Below, in pieces: positions 36,886 to 47,464 of a stretch of 64,000 nt of DNA. The translations under genes and the position numbers were made by a program. The notes under the pieces were generated by a model that was given only the letters and a program-made list of their open reading frames with translations, was not told the DNA's origin and made no database searches. Location: assembly GCF_039233145.1 (NCBI RefSeq), contig NZ_CP136419.1, positions 62,001 through 126,000 on the forward strand, given 5' to 3'. The stretch comes from Moorella humiferrea. Lineage in GTDB: Bacteria; Bacillota; DSM-521; Neomoorellales; Neomoorellaceae. Position 1 is the stretch's first letter, and the number at the start of each line of letters is the position of its first letter.

Positions 36886-38910
36886 ATGTCCGAACGGGCT
36901 GGCGTTCAATTTTACCGGAAGGAAATCGAGCTTACGGGGGCTGTCCGCCTGGGTCTGGATCTGCTTTTCTTATGTACCGTATTTTTTCAGGCGCGGGGTG
37001 CCCTGTTGGGGGAAATTTTTCCCTTCGGCCCCGCTGCGGTGGTTGCCGTCGCCGGAAGACGACCGCGTCTTCTTTGGCCCGCGGTTGCAATTGCCACGAC
37101 AGGCGCATGGTTCGGTAACCCCGGAACTATCTACACCTCCGCGTTTCTTTATCTGTTACTGGGCGTCATTTTTAGTATTTATCCCGTCCTGCGCAAGGCG
37201 GGCGTCCTGACCCAGGGCACCGTGGCGCCGGCTGCCGTCATCCTGGTCAAAGGTTTAAGCCTGACTTTCTCGCAACCTTCTTTTTACGGGTGGGTGCAGA
37301 TAATTTTTGAGGCCCTTCTTTCCTGGGGCTTGAGCTGTGCCTTCCTCCATGCCGCCGTGACCTCGCGGCATGAGGAACGCTACTTGGGTGTGGGACTTTT
37401 TCTTCTGGGAGTACTCCTCGGCTTTCAAGGTTTACATCTTTTTGACCTCTCCCTGCAGGGCACCATCAGCCGCTACATAATTTTACTGGCGGCCCTGGCG
37501 GGAGGCCCGGGGGCGGGAGCGGCGGCGGGAGCGGCGGTGGGCTTCTTGCCCAGCCTTGCCCAGATAGTGCCTCCGGCCCTGGCCGGTCTTCTGGCCTTTG
37601 CCGGTTTAATTGCAGGTTCTTTGAAGACAATGGGTAAAGTGGGGGTCGTTGGGGGCTTTCTTTTGGCCCATCTTCTTTTAGCCAATTATTTCCTGGGACA
37701 AGACAATGTTTTGACGGCGTTAAAGGAAGGCGTGGTGGTGGCCCTGGCCTTAATGATGACCCCTTCCACTTTGATAAATAATATAGAGCGGTATTTTGCA
37801 CCGCCGGCCATAGTGCCGGCCGGGTCTTCCGGGTATGGGCGACATGAAGCCTTAAAAACGGCCTTAAAAGGTATGGCCCGCAGTTTAAAGTTTACGGGCT
37901 TTGCGGAAAGTCCTGAGGTGACCGTAAGACAGGTGGCCGGAGCGACTTGCCGGGGATGTCCGGCCGGCAAGGTCTGCTGGGAATTGGAAGGCATGCAGAT
38001 GTTAACCCTATTACAGGATTTACTGCAAAAAGGCGACCATGGTACCCTTACTTCGGCGGACATTCCTGAATGGTTGGCGTCGCGTTGCGGCCGCACCCGG
38101 GAATTATTGGCGGCGTTGACCCATGAGGCCGTTAAATTAAAGGGACTTGCGGCAGAAAACGCCCTGGCCGACTGGCTGGCCAATACCTTTGACACCCTGG
38201 CGTCTCTCATTACGACCGGCGTTGAGGAAGGGGAGGCGGAAGAACAACGGCTAAAATTAGTTGTGGGAACGGCAACCATACCTCGGTACCAGGCAGACGT
38301 TTGTGGCGATACATTTATGTCGGCAAAGCTGGAGGCGGAGAAACAGCTTTTAGTACTTGCAGATGGGATGGGCGCTGGACGCGAGGCTGCCGAAATGAGC
38401 GCTACGACCGTAGAATTGGTACGCGACCTCTTGGCGGCCGGTTTCCCGCCGGACAAAACCCTGCAGGCACTTAATATGATCTTGCTTTTAAGGGCGACCA
38501 GAGAAGCCTTTACTACTTGCGATGTGGCTTTAATCAACTGTTGTACCGGCGCGGCAGAATTTTACAAACTGGGGGCCTGCCCGACCTTTATTCTGCGGGA
38601 CGGCACAGTTAAGACTTGCGGCAGCCCTTCGCTGCCGGCCGGTATTTTGGAGGAGATACGGATTGAACCGGTATACGAAGAACTCCAGGAGGGCGATTTG
38701 CTCGTCATGGTGAGCGACGGCGTTCTGGAAGCCCATCGCGAGATAAACGAAAAGGAAAAATGGCTGGTCAAAGCCCTGCAGCGGGCCGGAGAGGGTCGGC
38801 CGCAGGAAATAGCCGATCGGTTGTTAAAGCAAGCCCGCGCCCTGGCAAACGGCAGGCCCAGGGATGATATGGCGATTATAGTTGCCCGTATTGAAAGGAT
38901 TGGTGTATAA
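36886..38910 (+). CDS. spoIIE: Stage II sporulation protein E
   Basis: A 674-residue SpoIIE, shorter than the about 827 residues in Bacillus. The N-terminal 300 residues contain about ten membrane segments; then a linker with a cysteine cluster (ATCRGCPAGKVCWELEGM) and the PP2C phosphatase domain: VCGDTFMSAKLEAEKQLLVLADGMGAG with the DGMG metal site, and VMVSDGVLEA, ending RDDMAIIVARIE. It dephosphorylates SpoIIAA to activate SigF in the forespore and helps polar division. ATG after AAGGATGGTGG. Confidence 0.96.
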   Translation: MSERAGVQFYRKEIELTGAVRLGLDLLFLCTVFFQARGALLGEIFPFGPAAVVAVAGRRPRLLWPAVAIATTGAWFGNPGTIYTSAFLYLLLGVIFSIYPVLRKAGVLTQGTVAPAAVILVKGLSLTFSQPSFYGWVQIIFEALLSWGLSCAFLHAAVTSRHEERYLGVGLFLLGVLLGFQGLHLFDLSLQGTISRYIILLAALAGGPGAGAAAGAAVGFLPSLAQIVPPALAGLLAFAGLIAGSLKTMGKVGVVGGFLLAHLLLANYFLGQDNVLTALKEGVVVALALMMTPSTLINNIERYFAPPAIVPAGSSGYGRHEALKTALKGMARSLKFTGFAESPEVTVRQVAGATCRGCPAGKVCWELEGMQMLTLLQDLLQKGDHGTLTSADIPEWLASRCGRTRELLAALTHEAVKLKGLAAENALADWLANTFDTLASLITTGVEEGEAEEQRLKLVVGTATIPRYQADVCGDTFMSAKLEAEKQLLVLADGMGAGREAAEMSATTVELVRDLLAAGFPPDKTLQALNMILLLRATREAFTTCDVALINCCTGAAEFYKLGACPTFILRDGTVKTCGSPSLPAGILEEIRIEPVYEELQEGDLLVMVSDGVLEAHREINEKEKWLVKALQRAGEGRPQEIADRLLKQARALANGRPRDDMAIIVARIERIGV

Positions 38911-39007
38911 GAAAGAATATTTAAGGAAAAACTCACCAGATGAGGCAGGAAAAATGATAGTTGTGCCGAAATATGTTAGTAAATGAAGGTTTTTAAGGTA
39001 GAAATTC

Positions 39008-40378
39008 ATGTTGGAACGTGTCCGGCAGACAATTAGACGTTATGAACTCCTCGAACCCGGGGATAAGGTAGTGGTGGGGGTATCGGGAGGGCCGGATTCC
39101 CTGGCCCTGTTGCACGTGCTAAACACGCTGCGGGAAGAATTTTGCTGCACTTTACACGTAGCCCATTTAAACCACTGCCTACGCCCGGATGCGGAAGCCG
39201 ATGCCGAGTACGTCCGTAAACTGGCGGCAGAATGGGGTTTGGAAGCTACCATAGAGGGACGGGATGTAGCCGCCTACCAGCGCGCCAAACATCTTTCCCT
39301 TGAAGAAGCGGCCCGGGAGGTCAGATATAGCTTCCTTCAGGAAGTGGCGGCGGCCGTTGGGGCCACTAAAATTGCCGTCGGCCATCAGGCCGACGACCAG
39401 GCCGAAACGGTTCTTTTGAATTTACTCAGGGGTAGCGGGCTGACAGGACTAAAAGCCATGGTTCCCCGGCGCGGCCAGATTATAAGGCCGTTGCTTTTTA
39501 TTTCCCGTGAGGAGATAGAGGAATACTGTCAGCGGCAAGGAATAAATCCGCGCCGGGACTTTACCAATGAGGACCTTACCCTGCGGCGTAATAAAATTCG
39601 TCATCTATTATTACCCTTTTTAGCCCGGGAATTCAACCCGGCCATTATCCGGGCTTTAAGCCGTACGGCAGTAATCTTGCAGGAGGAAGAAGAAATTTTA
39701 GCCGGTTTGGCTAAAGAAGCCTTTAACGGTCTGTTGAAGGAAAAGGACCGCGACGGTAAAAATCTGGTCTTGAACCGGCAGAAAATGCTCACCATGCCTG
39801 TGGGCCTGCAGCGCCGGGTTTTACGCCTAGCGGCGTCCGCGCTGGGCAGGACGGTTGACTTTGAACAGGTAGAAGGGGCGAGGGAAGCGGCCTTAAGGGG
39901 AGGCGTCATCTCCTGGCCGGGGCATCTTAAGGTGGAAGCCCGGGAAACAGAGCTGGTCTTTATTTTACCGCAGGAAAAGGCGCGGTTCGATGGTTTTTTC
40001 CATTATCTGCAGGTTCCTGGTTTGACTCCCATACCGGAAGCCGGCTGGGCCATTCGAGCTGAGGTTACCGCGCCGCCTTCTGTTTTTTCTGGCGGGGAAG
40101 ATGAAGCCTGGCTGGACTGGGATAAAATTCACCGACCGCTGATAGTGCGCAACTGGCGGCCGGGAGACAAATTTCATCCCCTGGGCATGGTCGGGAGAAA
40201 AAAACTCCAAGATTTTTTTAGTGACATACGTTTTCCTGTAGCCAGACGCCGCTTGGTACCTGTTATTGTATGCGGGGAGCACATTGCATGGGTGGCCGGT
40301 CTTCGTCTGGCCGATGATTTTAAAATTACACCGGCTACCCGCCGGGCCCTGCATCTAAAGTTAGAACCCTGGCCGTAA
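39008..40378 (+). CDS. tilS: tRNA(Ile)-lysidine synthase
   Basis: A 456-residue TilS, which converts C34 of tRNA-Ile2 (CAU) to lysidine. PP-loop SGGPDS at residues 26-31, then VGHQADDQAETVLLNLLRGSGLTGL and RNKIRHLLLPFL; the C-terminal TilS domain has RNWRPGDKFHPLGMVGRKKLQDFF. Full length. It lies between spoIIE and ftsH as in Bacillus, but the hprT gene usually found between tilS and ftsH is missing. Confidence 0.96.
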   Translation: MLERVRQTIRRYELLEPGDKVVVGVSGGPDSLALLHVLNTLREEFCCTLHVAHLNHCLRPDAEADAEYVRKLAAEWGLEATIEGRDVAAYQRAKHLSLEEAAREVRYSFLQEVAAAVGATKIAVGHQADDQAETVLLNLLRGSGLTGLKAMVPRRGQIIRPLLFISREEIEEYCQRQGINPRRDFTNEDLTLRRNKIRHLLLPFLAREFNPAIIRALSRTAVILQEEEEILAGLAKEAFNGLLKEKDRDGKNLVLNRQKMLTMPVGLQRRVLRLAASALGRTVDFEQVEGAREAALRGGVISWPGHLKVEARETELVFILPQEKARFDGFFHYLQVPGLTPIPEAGWAIRAEVTAPPSVFSGGEDEAWLDWDKIHRPLIVRNWRPGDKFHPLGMVGRKKLQDFFSDIRFPVARRRLVPVIVCGEHIAWVAGLRLADDFKITPATRRALHLKLEPWP

Positions 40379-40393
40379 ATAAATAAATCCCAA

Positions 40394-40422
40394 ATTGCAA
40401 TTAAATTTACCATATGCTACAA
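40394..40422 (+). promoter_or_regulatory. Probable sigma-A promoter for ftsH
   Basis: TTGCAA (40394-40399), 17-base spacer, TACAAT (40417-40422), 45 bases before the TTG start. Confidence 0.65.
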
Positions 40423-40467
40423 TATATATCTATAAGATGCAGGGCGGCTTAAGAGGAGGATGAATCT

Positions 40468-42405
40468 TTGAATCGCATTTTTAAGAACCTGGCCGTATAT
40501 TTGCTGATTGTACTCCTGGCTGTTTCTATAATAAGGTTGTCGACACCCACCGAACGCACCATCGAAGAGTGGGACTTAACACGTTTTTTCCAGGCGGTAG
40601 ACCAGGGTCAGGTTCAAGAGGTCACCTTGACGCCCCACGATAGTATCATTAAAATAGACGGCATATTGAAAAACAACACCCGGTTTACAGTTAACGCTCC
40701 TGCATCCGTGAATTTAATTGACAGACTTACCGCCAAAAACGTCACCGTCAAGGCCCAACTGCCGCCGCAGCCGCCTTGGTGGACCAATCTTTTGGGGAGC
40801 CTGCTGCCCATTCTCCTTTTGGTAGGGCTGGTGGTTTTTATGATGCAGCAGACCCAGGGCGGCGGCTCGCGGGTGATGCAGTTTGGCAAAAGCCGGGCGC
40901 GGCTGCATACTGATGAGAAGCGAAAAGTCACCTTCAATGACGTCGCCGGTGCCGATGAGGCCAAGGAAGAGCTGGAAGAGGTAGTCGAGTTTCTCAAAAA
41001 TCCCCGCAAGTTTAATGAACTGGGGGCAAGGATTCCCAAAGGCGTTTTGCTATATGGGCCTCCGGGAACGGGGAAAACCCTCTTGGCCCGGGCCGTCGCC
41101 GGGGAAGCCGGCGTACCTTTTTTCAGCATCAGCGGTTCTGATTTTGTAGAAATGTTTGTAGGCGTGGGTGCCTCCAGGGTGCGGGATCTCTTCGAGCAGG
41201 CCAAGAAAAATTCACCGTGCATCGTCTTTATCGATGAGATCGATGCCGTGGGGCGCCAGCGGGGTGCCGGTTTAGGCGGCGGCCATGATGAGCGGGAGCA
41301 GACTTTAAACCAGCTCCTGGTGGAAATGGACGGGTTTAGTGCCAACGAGGGGATTATTATCATCGCGGCCACCAACCGCCCCGATATACTCGATCCGGCG
41401 CTCTTGCGGCCGGGCCGTTTTGACCGCCAAATCGTTGTTGACGTGCCCGATGTCGTGGGCCGGAAAGAGATATTAAAGGTCCATGTCCGCGGTAAACCTC
41501 TGGCCGAGGATGTCGACCTTGACGTTTTGGCGCGGCGTACCCCCGGATTTACCGGGGCCGATTTGGCCAACATGGTCAACGAGGCGGCCCTGCTGGCCGC
41601 CAGACGCGGCAAGAAGAAGATCGGCATGGATGAGATGGAAGACGCCATTGAACGGGTGATAGCCGGTCCGGAGAAAAAGTCCCGGGTCATTAGCGATTAC
41701 GAAAAACGGCTGGTAGCCTTCCACGAAGCCGGTCACGCCCTGCTGGGGCATTACCTGCCCCATACCGATCCTTTGCACAAAGTGTCAATAATACCCCGGG
41801 GTCGGGCCGGGGGCTATACCCTGCTCCTTCCCAAAGAAGACCGCCGCTATATGACGAAATCCCAGATTTTAGACCAGGTAACGATGCTTTTAGGCGGCAG
41901 GGTGGCCGAAGCGCTGGTGCTCAAAGAAATCAGTACGGGAGCCCAGAATGATTTAGAAAGGGCCACCGAGCTAGTACGTAAAATGATTACCGAGTTCGGC
42001 ATGTCTGATGAACTTGGGCCCCTGACCTTCGGCCGCAGACAGGAAACCGTCTTTTTAGGCCGTGATATAGCCAGGGACCGCAATTACAGCGAGGCAGTGG
42101 CCTTTTCCATCGACAAGGAGGCCCGTCATATTATCGACGAATGTTACAACCGGGCTAAAGAGATACTCCAGAAACACATGGATGAGTTGCATCTTGTGGC
42201 CCGGGCTCTCATGGAAAAAGAAACCCTGGAAGCCGAAGAATTCACGGCAATAATCGAGGCCTACAATCAGGAGCACCGGCCCCAGGAAGACAACAGCAAG
42301 CTGCCGGAGGGAGACAACAAACCTCCAGAGGCCGGTGGCGGCACTCCTGCCAAGGAGCCGGTGATTAAACTAAACTATTTTCACTGCTTGAAAGGAGTAT
42401 GGTAG
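40468..42405 (+). CDS. ftsH: ATP-dependent zinc metalloprotease FtsH
   Basis: A 645-residue membrane AAA protease. N-terminal transmembrane helix ([18 protein letters not shown]), short external domain, second helix ([19 protein letters not shown]), AAA domain with Walker A GPPGTGKT, Walker [12 protein letters not shown] and the second region of homology [18 protein letters not shown], then the zinc site HEAGH at about 419-423. The C-terminus is a proline/glutamate-rich tail ending in [12 protein letters not shown], which reads through the ndk ribosome binding site and 7 bases into ndk. TTG start with GAGGAGG. Confidence 0.97.
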   Translation: MNRIFKNLAVYLLIVLLAVSIIRLSTPTERTIEEWDLTRFFQAVDQGQVQEVTLTPHDSIIKIDGILKNNTRFTVNAPASVNLIDRLTAKNVTVKAQLPPQPPWWTNLLGSLLPILLLVGLVVFMMQQTQGGGSRVMQFGKSRARLHTDEKRKVTFNDVAGADEAKEELEEVVEFLKNPRKFNELGARIPKGVLLYGPPGTGKTLLARAVAGEAGVPFFSISGSDFVEMFVGVGASRVRDLFEQAKKNSPCIVFIDEIDAVGRQRGAGLGGGHDEREQTLNQLLVEMDGFSANEGIIIIAATNRPDILDPALLRPGRFDRQIVVDVPDVVGRKEILKVHVRGKPLAEDVDLDVLARRTPGFTGADLANMVNEAALLAARRGKKKIGMDEMEDAIERVIAGPEKKSRVISDYEKRLVAFHEAGHALLGHYLPHTDPLHKVSIIPRGRAGGYTLLLPKEDRRYMTKSQILDQVTMLLGGRVAEALVLKEISTGAQNDLERATELVRKMITEFGMSDELGPLTFGRRQETVFLGRDIARDRNYSEAVAFSIDKEARHIIDECYNRAKEILQKHMDELHLVARALMEKETLEAEEFTAIIEAYNQEHRPQEDNSKLPEGDNKPPEAGGGTPAKEPVIKLNYFHCLKGVW

Positions 42406-42824
42406 TGGAACGCACCTTTGCCATGATTAAGCCCGAAGGGGTCGCAAGGGGCCTCGTCGGGGCCATAATTCAAAGGATTGAAAGGAAAGGGTACCGGATT
42501 GTCGCCCTGAAGATGCTGCGTTTAACCCCGGAAATGGCTGCCAGGCATTATGCCGAGCACCAGGGTAAACCTTTTTATGGAGCACTAGTCGACCACATTA
42601 CATCTGGCCCTGTAGTGGCCATGGTACTGGAAGGACCTGGGGTTATTGCCGGCCTGCGACGGATGATGGGTCCCACCAATCCTCAGGATGCTCCTCCCGG
42701 TACCATTCGCGGCGATTTTGCCCTGGAAGTAGGGCAAAACGTCATCCACGGCTCAGATTCCCCGGCGAGTGCCGAACGGGAGATAGCCCTTTTCTTCAGC
42801 CCAGCCGAGTTGACTGATAAATAG
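42399..42824 (+). CDS. ndk: Nucleoside diphosphate kinase
   Basis: A 141-residue NDK balancing nucleoside triphosphates. N-terminal [18 protein letters not shown], the [23 protein letters not shown] segment, and the active-site NVIHGSDS with phospho-His117. ATG after AAAGGAG; overlap of 7 bases with ftsH makes coupling likely. Confidence 0.97.
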   Translation: MVVERTFAMIKPEGVARGLVGAIIQRIERKGYRIVALKMLRLTPEMAARHYAEHQGKPFYGALVDHITSGPVVAMVLEGPGVIAGLRRMMGPTNPQDAPPGTIRGDFALEVGQNVIHGSDSPASAEREIALFFSPAELTDK

Positions 42825-42851
42825 GCCGGAATAGCCCGGCCCTTTTCTTTA
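42824..42851 (+). terminator. ndk terminator
   Basis: GGCCGG/CCGGCC stem with loop AATAGC, beginning at the last base of the stop codon, followed by a T-rich stretch. Confidence 0.75.
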
Positions 42852-42876
42852 TAGGGGTGGACGGAGGGGTTAGGGC

Positions 42877-43386
42877 ATGAAAACTCAAGAACGACGTCAG
42901 AGGCTTTTACAGCTTTTAAACAGCGAGCAGCCCCGGAAGGGTACCGAACTGGCTGCCCTCCTGGGCGTCAGCCGCCAGGTTATTGTTCAGGACGTGGCCG
43001 TGATGCGGGCCGCGGGAGTCAATATTTTAGCCACCCCCCAGGGGTATCTTCTGCCCGACGTGAACAACAGAAGCCGGCGTATTTTTCCCTGCCTGCATGG
43101 CTTCGAAGCCATTGAGAGGGAACTCCAGGTAATAGTTGATTGTGGCGGCAAGGTAATTGATGTGATCGTTGAACATCCCCTTTACGGCGAAATTCGGGGC
43201 TACCTTATGATCGCCTCCCGCTTTGACGTACAAAAATTTATTGGCGATTTAAAGGAGAGCGGGGCTCAGCCCCTTTACACCCTGACGGAGAGCGGCGTCC
43301 ATCTCCATACGGTGGAAGCACCCCGGGAAGAAGTTTTAGATATAATCGCAGAAAAGCTGGCTCAAGAAGGTTTCCTTATAAAATAG
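42877..43386 (+). CDS. niaR: NiaR/YrxA-type repressor with 3H domain
   Basis: A 169-residue regulator: N-terminal HTH_11 (RKGTELAALLGVSRQVIVQDVAVMRAAG) and C-terminal 3H domain with its three conserved His regions (CLHGFEAIERELQ, VEHPLYGEIRGYL, GVHLHTVEAP). NiaR represses NAD salvage and synthesis genes in response to niacin. None of those genes (nadABC, niaP, pncB) is in the window, so its targets are elsewhere. ATG after GGACGGAGGGG. Confidence 0.93.
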   Translation: MKTQERRQRLLQLLNSEQPRKGTELAALLGVSRQVIVQDVAVMRAAGVNILATPQGYLLPDVNNRSRRIFPCLHGFEAIERELQVIVDCGGKVIDVIVEHPLYGEIRGYLMIASRFDVQKFIGDLKESGAQPLYTLTESGVHLHTVEAPREEVLDIIAEKLAQEGFLIK

Positions 43387-43608
43387 ATTAATTTTGCCTT
43401 GGTTAAGGTGTATTAAGTAAAAAAATAACAATTTATTTTTTATTAAACAAGGGTTATTATTATAAGTAAAAAGATACGTCGTTTTAGATTTAAGTTGTAA
43501 ATATTATCATAATGGACGATCAGGCAGGAAAGTTGGCTTTTGTGTAGAATTTTACTAATATCCACCGAGGTGGATGTTCATTTTATTGAAACGAGAGGAG
43601 TGGTCAGT
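43387..43608 (+). promoter_or_regulatory. AT-rich leader region of fhs
   Basis: 222 bases without a gene, far more AT-rich than the surroundings. It contains a hairpin (ATCCAC/GTGGAT, 43560-43575) just before the ribosome binding site AGAGGAG. The fhs reading frame is open back to 43540. I see no confident -35/-10 pair and no conserved elements of the ZTP riboswitch that precedes fhs in some bacteria. Confidence 0.4.
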
Positions 43609-45288
43609 TTGGCCAAAATACCCAGCGACATCGAAATCGCCCAGGCGGCGAAAATGAAGCCGGTAATGGAACTGGCCCGGGCCCTGGGGATCGAGGAAGA
43701 TGAGGTGGAACTCTACGGTAAATACAAGGCCAAAATCTCCCTTGATGTGTATAAACGTCTTAAAAATAAACCGGACGGGAAGCTAATTCTAGTTACCGCC
43801 ATAACGCCGACACCTGCTGGCGAAGGCAAAACGACAACCAGTGTGGGCCTTACGGACGCCCTTGCCCGTTTGGGTAAAAAGGTGATGGTGTGTCTGCGGG
43901 AACCCTCCTTGGGGCCCAGCTTTGGTATTAAAGGAGGGGCGGCCGGCGGTGGATACGCCCAGGTTGTTCCCATGGAAGATATAAATTTGCACTTTACAGG
44001 CGACATTCATGCCGTTACTTATGCCCACAACCTCCTGGCCGCCATGGTAGACAACCACCTGCAGCAGGGAAATGCCTTAAACATTGATCCCCGTACCGTC
44101 ACCTGGCGGCGGGTCATCGATCTTAACGACCGCGCCCTGCGCCACATCGTCATCGGATTGGGAGGCAAGGCCAACGGCGTGCCGCGGGAAACGGGCTTTG
44201 ATATTTCCGTTGCTTCGGAGGTCATGGCCTGCCTTTGTTTGGCCAGCGACCTCATGGATCTGAAGGAACGTTTCCGCCGCATTGTTGTGGGTTACACTTA
44301 CGACGGTAAGCCCGTAACCGCCGGCGATCTGGAGGCCCAGGGGTCCATGGCCCTTTTGATGAAGGACGCCATCAAACCCAACCTGGTCCAAACCCTGGAG
44401 AACACCCCGGCCTTCGTCCACGGCGGTCCCTTCGCCAACATCGCCCACGGATGTAATAGTATTGTAGCTACCAGGACGGCTTTGAAGCTGGCCGACTATG
44501 TGGTGACGGAAGCCGGATTCGGCGCCGACCTGGGCGCGGAGAAGTTTTTTGATGTTAAATGCCGTTATGCCGGTTTAAAGCCGGACGCCACGGTAATCGT
44601 GGCTACCGTCCGCGCCTTAAAGATGCACGGTGGCGTGCCTAAAGGGGAGCTGGCCGCAGAAAATCTGGAGGCCCTGCGTCAGGGATTTGCCAATCTGGAA
44701 AAACATATTGAAAATGTAGGCAAGTTCGGCGTACCGGCGGTTGTGGCCATTAACGTATTCCCCACCGATACCCGCGCCGAACTGGATCTCCTTTTTGAAC
44801 TATGCCGCAAAGCCGGCGCGGAAGTGGCCATATCCGAAGTATGGGCCAGGGGCGGTGCCGGGGGCCTCGAGTTAGCCCAGAAGGTCCTCAGCACCATTGA
44901 AACCAAGCCTTCGAATTTCCGTCCCCTCTATGAACTGGAACTGGGCATAAAGGAAAAGATCCATAAAATCGCCACGGAAATTTACGGTGCCGACGGCGTC
45001 AACTATACAGCGGAAGCCGACAAGGCCATTGAACGCTATGAAGCAATGGGTTACGGCAATCTTCCCGTGGTCATGGCCAAAACCCAGTATTCCTTTTCGG
45101 ATGACATGACCAAACTCGGCAGGCCGCAGAACTTTACCATTACCGTTCGTGAGGTAAGGCTGTCGGCGGGGGCGGGTTTCATCGTTCCCATAACCGGGGC
45201 CATCATGACCATGCCCGGTTTGCCGAAGCGCCCGGCGGCCTGCAGCATCGATATCGATGCCGACGGTGTAATTACCGGCCTATTCTAA
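43609..45288 (+). CDS. fhs: Formate-tetrahydrofolate ligase
   Basis: A 559-residue FTHFS, the ATP-dependent step of the methyl branch of the Wood-Ljungdahl pathway: formate + THF + ATP to 10-formyl-THF. Visible: the P-loop [31 protein letters not shown], the monovalent-cation and folate-site segments, and [11 protein letters not shown] near the end. It looks nearly identical to the Moorella thermoacetica enzyme in both length and sequence. TTG at 43609 is chosen for AGAGGAG eight bases upstream and the familiar [11 protein letters not shown] start; the frame extends upstream to 43540. Confidence 0.97.
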   Translation: MAKIPSDIEIAQAAKMKPVMELARALGIEEDEVELYGKYKAKISLDVYKRLKNKPDGKLILVTAITPTPAGEGKTTTSVGLTDALARLGKKVMVCLREPSLGPSFGIKGGAAGGGYAQVVPMEDINLHFTGDIHAVTYAHNLLAAMVDNHLQQGNALNIDPRTVTWRRVIDLNDRALRHIVIGLGGKANGVPRETGFDISVASEVMACLCLASDLMDLKERFRRIVVGYTYDGKPVTAGDLEAQGSMALLMKDAIKPNLVQTLENTPAFVHGGPFANIAHGCNSIVATRTALKLADYVVTEAGFGADLGAEKFFDVKCRYAGLKPDATVIVATVRALKMHGGVPKGELAAENLEALRQGFANLEKHIENVGKFGVPAVVAINVFPTDTRAELDLLFELCRKAGAEVAISEVWARGGAGGLELAQKVLSTIETKPSNFRPLYELELGIKEKIHKIATEIYGADGVNYTAEADKAIERYEAMGYGNLPVVMAKTQYSFSDDMTKLGRPQNFTITVREVRLSAGAGFIVPITGAIMTMPGLPKRPAACSIDIDADGVITGLF

Positions 45289-45315
45289 AAAAGAAACACC
45301 GCTTGAAAGTATCTC

Positions 45316-45339
45316 CCCCACCCATGTGGTGGGGTTTTT
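45316..45339 (+). terminator. fhs terminator
   Basis: CCCCACC/GGTGGGG stem with a CATGT loop and five T. Confidence 0.88.
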
Positions 45340-45354
45340 GCTTCATCGGTCGGG

Positions 45355-45363
45355 TGGTATAAT
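45355..45363 (+). promoter_or_regulatory. Extended -10 promoter for folP
   Basis: TGG directly followed by TATAAT, an extended -10 element; no -35 at proper distance. RBS AGAGGAGTGG follows. Confidence 0.55.
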
Positions 45364-45387
45364 TTAGGATAGAGGAGTGGATTATGA

Positions 45388-46584
45388 ATGGCTTGGCAGG
45401 AAGATATCGAGATAATAGAAATACCGGACGGCACTACGGCCAGGCGTCTGATGGCTGACATCGGCGTCGAGGGGCGGGGCATTGAGCTGATGACGCCCAA
45501 GGCCCTTTACTACTGCCTTAAGTTAAAGGACGTACCGGCCAGGGCAGCCAATATTTTAAAACAGGAAATGCTGGCCAGGGGTGGAGAGGCGGCCATGGCC
45601 GCGGGTGTGGCCGGTTGGTCTGTTGAAAGGACAGATGTCCTTCTCTTTGCCACCGCCCGCCAGCTGGAACTTTTGGCCGACAAGCTTAAAGAACAGTATT
45701 TCGGTCTGAATAGACTGGCCATCGCCATCCGCGAGGCCCTGAAAGCATGGGAAGGGCGGGGTGAAATCCGTGAAATAAAGTGCCCGCGTGGACCCCTAAT
45801 TATCGGGCGGCGGACCTTGATCATGGGAATACTCAATGTGACGCCCGACTCCTTTTCGGACGGAGGGCGCTTCTATGACCCCGGCGCGGCCGTGGAGCAT
45901 GCCCACCGCCTGGTGGAAGAGGGCGCCGATATCATCGATGTCGGAGGAGAATCAACCCGGCCCGGCCACAGGCCGATAGACGCCGAGGAAGAATGGCGGC
46001 GCCTGGAGCCGGTTTTAAAGCGCCTGGTGGCGGAGATCAAAGTTCCCATTTCTGTAGATACCTATAAGGCGGTTACGGCCAGACGGGCCCTGGATTTGGG
46101 GGTAGACATCATTAACGATATCTGGGGCTGCCGGGCTGATGCCCATATGGCATCCGTTTGCGGTCGCTACCGGGCGCCGGTAGTCATTATGCATAACCAG
46201 GAAGGGACAACCTACAACGATTTAATGTTTGACATTTTGTCGTTTTTAAGGACCGGCATCCGCCTTCTGGAAGACAACGGCGTCCCTCCTGAAAACATCA
46301 TCGTCGATCCCGGCATCGGCTTTGGCAAAGATCTGCAGCAGAACCTGGAGGTTATGGGACGTTTACGGGAACTTAAAGTGCTGGGGAAACCCGTGCTCCT
46401 GGGAACTTCGCGTAAATCGATGATCGGGAAAGTCCTCGATCTGCCGGTGGATCAGCGTTTAGAGGGTACGGCGGCCACAGTGGCCCTGGGGATATCCCAG
46501 GGGGTGGACATCGTCCGCGTTCATGACGTAAGAGCCATGCTGCGGGTGGCCAGGATGACCGACGCCGTTGTACGGCGGGCTTAA
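45388..46584 (+). CDS. folP: Dihydropteroate synthase with N-terminal extension
   Basis: A 398-residue protein. The catalytic TIM barrel begins near residue 145 with IMGILNVTPDSFSDGGRF, followed by IDVGGESTRPGH, VDTYKA, a HNQEGTTYNDL variant of the Met-His segment, and VLLGTSRKSMIG, all DHPS signatures. It joins pterin pyrophosphate and p-aminobenzoate. The first about 140 residues (MADIGVEGRGIELMTPKALY ... VERTDVLLFATARQLELLAD) are an extra domain absent from the typical 270-residue enzyme. Folate supply is central for an acetogen; fhs precedes it. Confidence 0.94.
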   Translation: MAWQEDIEIIEIPDGTTARRLMADIGVEGRGIELMTPKALYYCLKLKDVPARAANILKQEMLARGGEAAMAAGVAGWSVERTDVLLFATARQLELLADKLKEQYFGLNRLAIAIREALKAWEGRGEIREIKCPRGPLIIGRRTLIMGILNVTPDSFSDGGRFYDPGAAVEHAHRLVEEGADIIDVGGESTRPGHRPIDAEEEWRRLEPVLKRLVAEIKVPISVDTYKAVTARRALDLGVDIINDIWGCRADAHMASVCGRYRAPVVIMHNQEGTTYNDLMFDILSFLRTGIRLLEDNGVPPENIIVDPGIGFGKDLQQNLEVMGRLRELKVLGKPVLLGTSRKSMIGKVLDLPVDQRLEGTAATVALGISQGVDIVRVHDVRAMLRVARMTDAVVRRA

Positions 46585-46611
46585 GTTAAACCAAAATTAA
46601 AGGTTTTTTTA

Positions 46612-46640
46612 TTGCTCCTTAAGAATGCCTGCGTTACAAT
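46612..46640 (+). promoter_or_regulatory. Probable sigma-A promoter for pstB-phoU
   Basis: TTGCTC (46612-46617), 17-base spacer, TACAAT (46635-46640), about 45 bases before pstB. Confidence 0.65.
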
Positions 46641-46685
46641 GGTTTTAGGTCTACACCTTTGCTCCCCGGGGGAGGTAGAAACGCG

Positions 46686-47444
46686 ATGTTTCGCCCCAAA
46701 GTTAAGGTAACAAACCTTAATTTTTATTATGGAACCAAGTGGGCCTTAAAGGATATCAGTATGGAGATAAAACCTAATTCCGTTACGGCTCTGATCGGCC
46801 CTTCGGGGTGCGGTAAATCCACTTTTTTACGCACGTTAAACCGTTTAAACGACCTTATTGAAGGAGTGAAAATCTCCGGAGAAGTTCTTCTGGATGGGGA
46901 AAACATCTACGCGCCCGATGTAGATCCTATAAGCCTGCGCAGGCGAGTGGGCATGGTATTTCAGCAGCCCAATCCCTTCCCTATGTCCATTTACGACAAT
47001 GTAGCGTACGGTCCCCGGATTCACGGCATTAAAAGGAAAGAACAACTCGATGCAATCGTAGAAAGAAGTCTTAAAAGGGCGGCATTATGGGATGAAGTGG
47101 CCGACCGTCTCCACCGGCCGGCGCTAGGTTTGTCCGGCGGACAGCAGCAGCGCCTGTGTATAGCCAGACTTTTAGCCGTAGAGCCGGAGGTCGTCCTCAT
47201 GGATGAACCTTCATCGGCCCTGGACCCCATTTCAACTTTAAAAATTGAAGAGTTGATACGGGTTTTAAAGGAAAGTTACACCATTGTGATAGTAACCCAT
47301 AATATGCAGCAGGCGGCCCGCGTTTCCGACTACACGGCCTTTTTCCTTGACGGGGAAATGATCGAATACGATGATACGGAGATTATTTTTACCAGGCCGC
47401 GGGACCAGCGTACCGAAGATTATATCACCGGCCGTTTCGGTTGA
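46686..47444 (+). CDS. pstB: Phosphate ABC transporter ATP-binding protein
   Basis: A 252-residue ABC ATPase with PstB hallmarks: [17 protein letters not shown], Walker [10 protein letters not shown], the inserted [21 protein letters not shown], signature [16 protein letters not shown], Walker [14 protein letters not shown], and [16 protein letters not shown] 46686 after GGGGGAGGT; a longer frame to 46659 is unlikely. The usual pstS, pstC and pstA genes are not adjacent: upstream is folP. Confidence 0.95.
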   Translation: MFRPKVKVTNLNFYYGTKWALKDISMEIKPNSVTALIGPSGCGKSTFLRTLNRLNDLIEGVKISGEVLLDGENIYAPDVDPISLRRRVGMVFQQPNPFPMSIYDNVAYGPRIHGIKRKEQLDAIVERSLKRAALWDEVADRLHRPALGLSGGQQQRLCIARLLAVEPEVVLMDEPSSALDPISTLKIEELIRVLKESYTIVIVTHNMQQAARVSDYTAFFLDGEMIEYDDTEIIFTRPRDQRTEDYITGRFG

Positions 47445-47464
47445 TATAAGGGAGGTGAAAACGA

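Noticed and set aside
40614-41690. 358-codon open frame antisense to ftsH
   Set aside because: Serine/arginine-rich translation with no domain; an artefact of GC-rich third codon positions in ftsH.
43387-43608. ZTP riboswitch before fhs
   Set aside because: This class often precedes fhs, but I could not find its conserved paired elements or the CCGCC-type loop in the leader.
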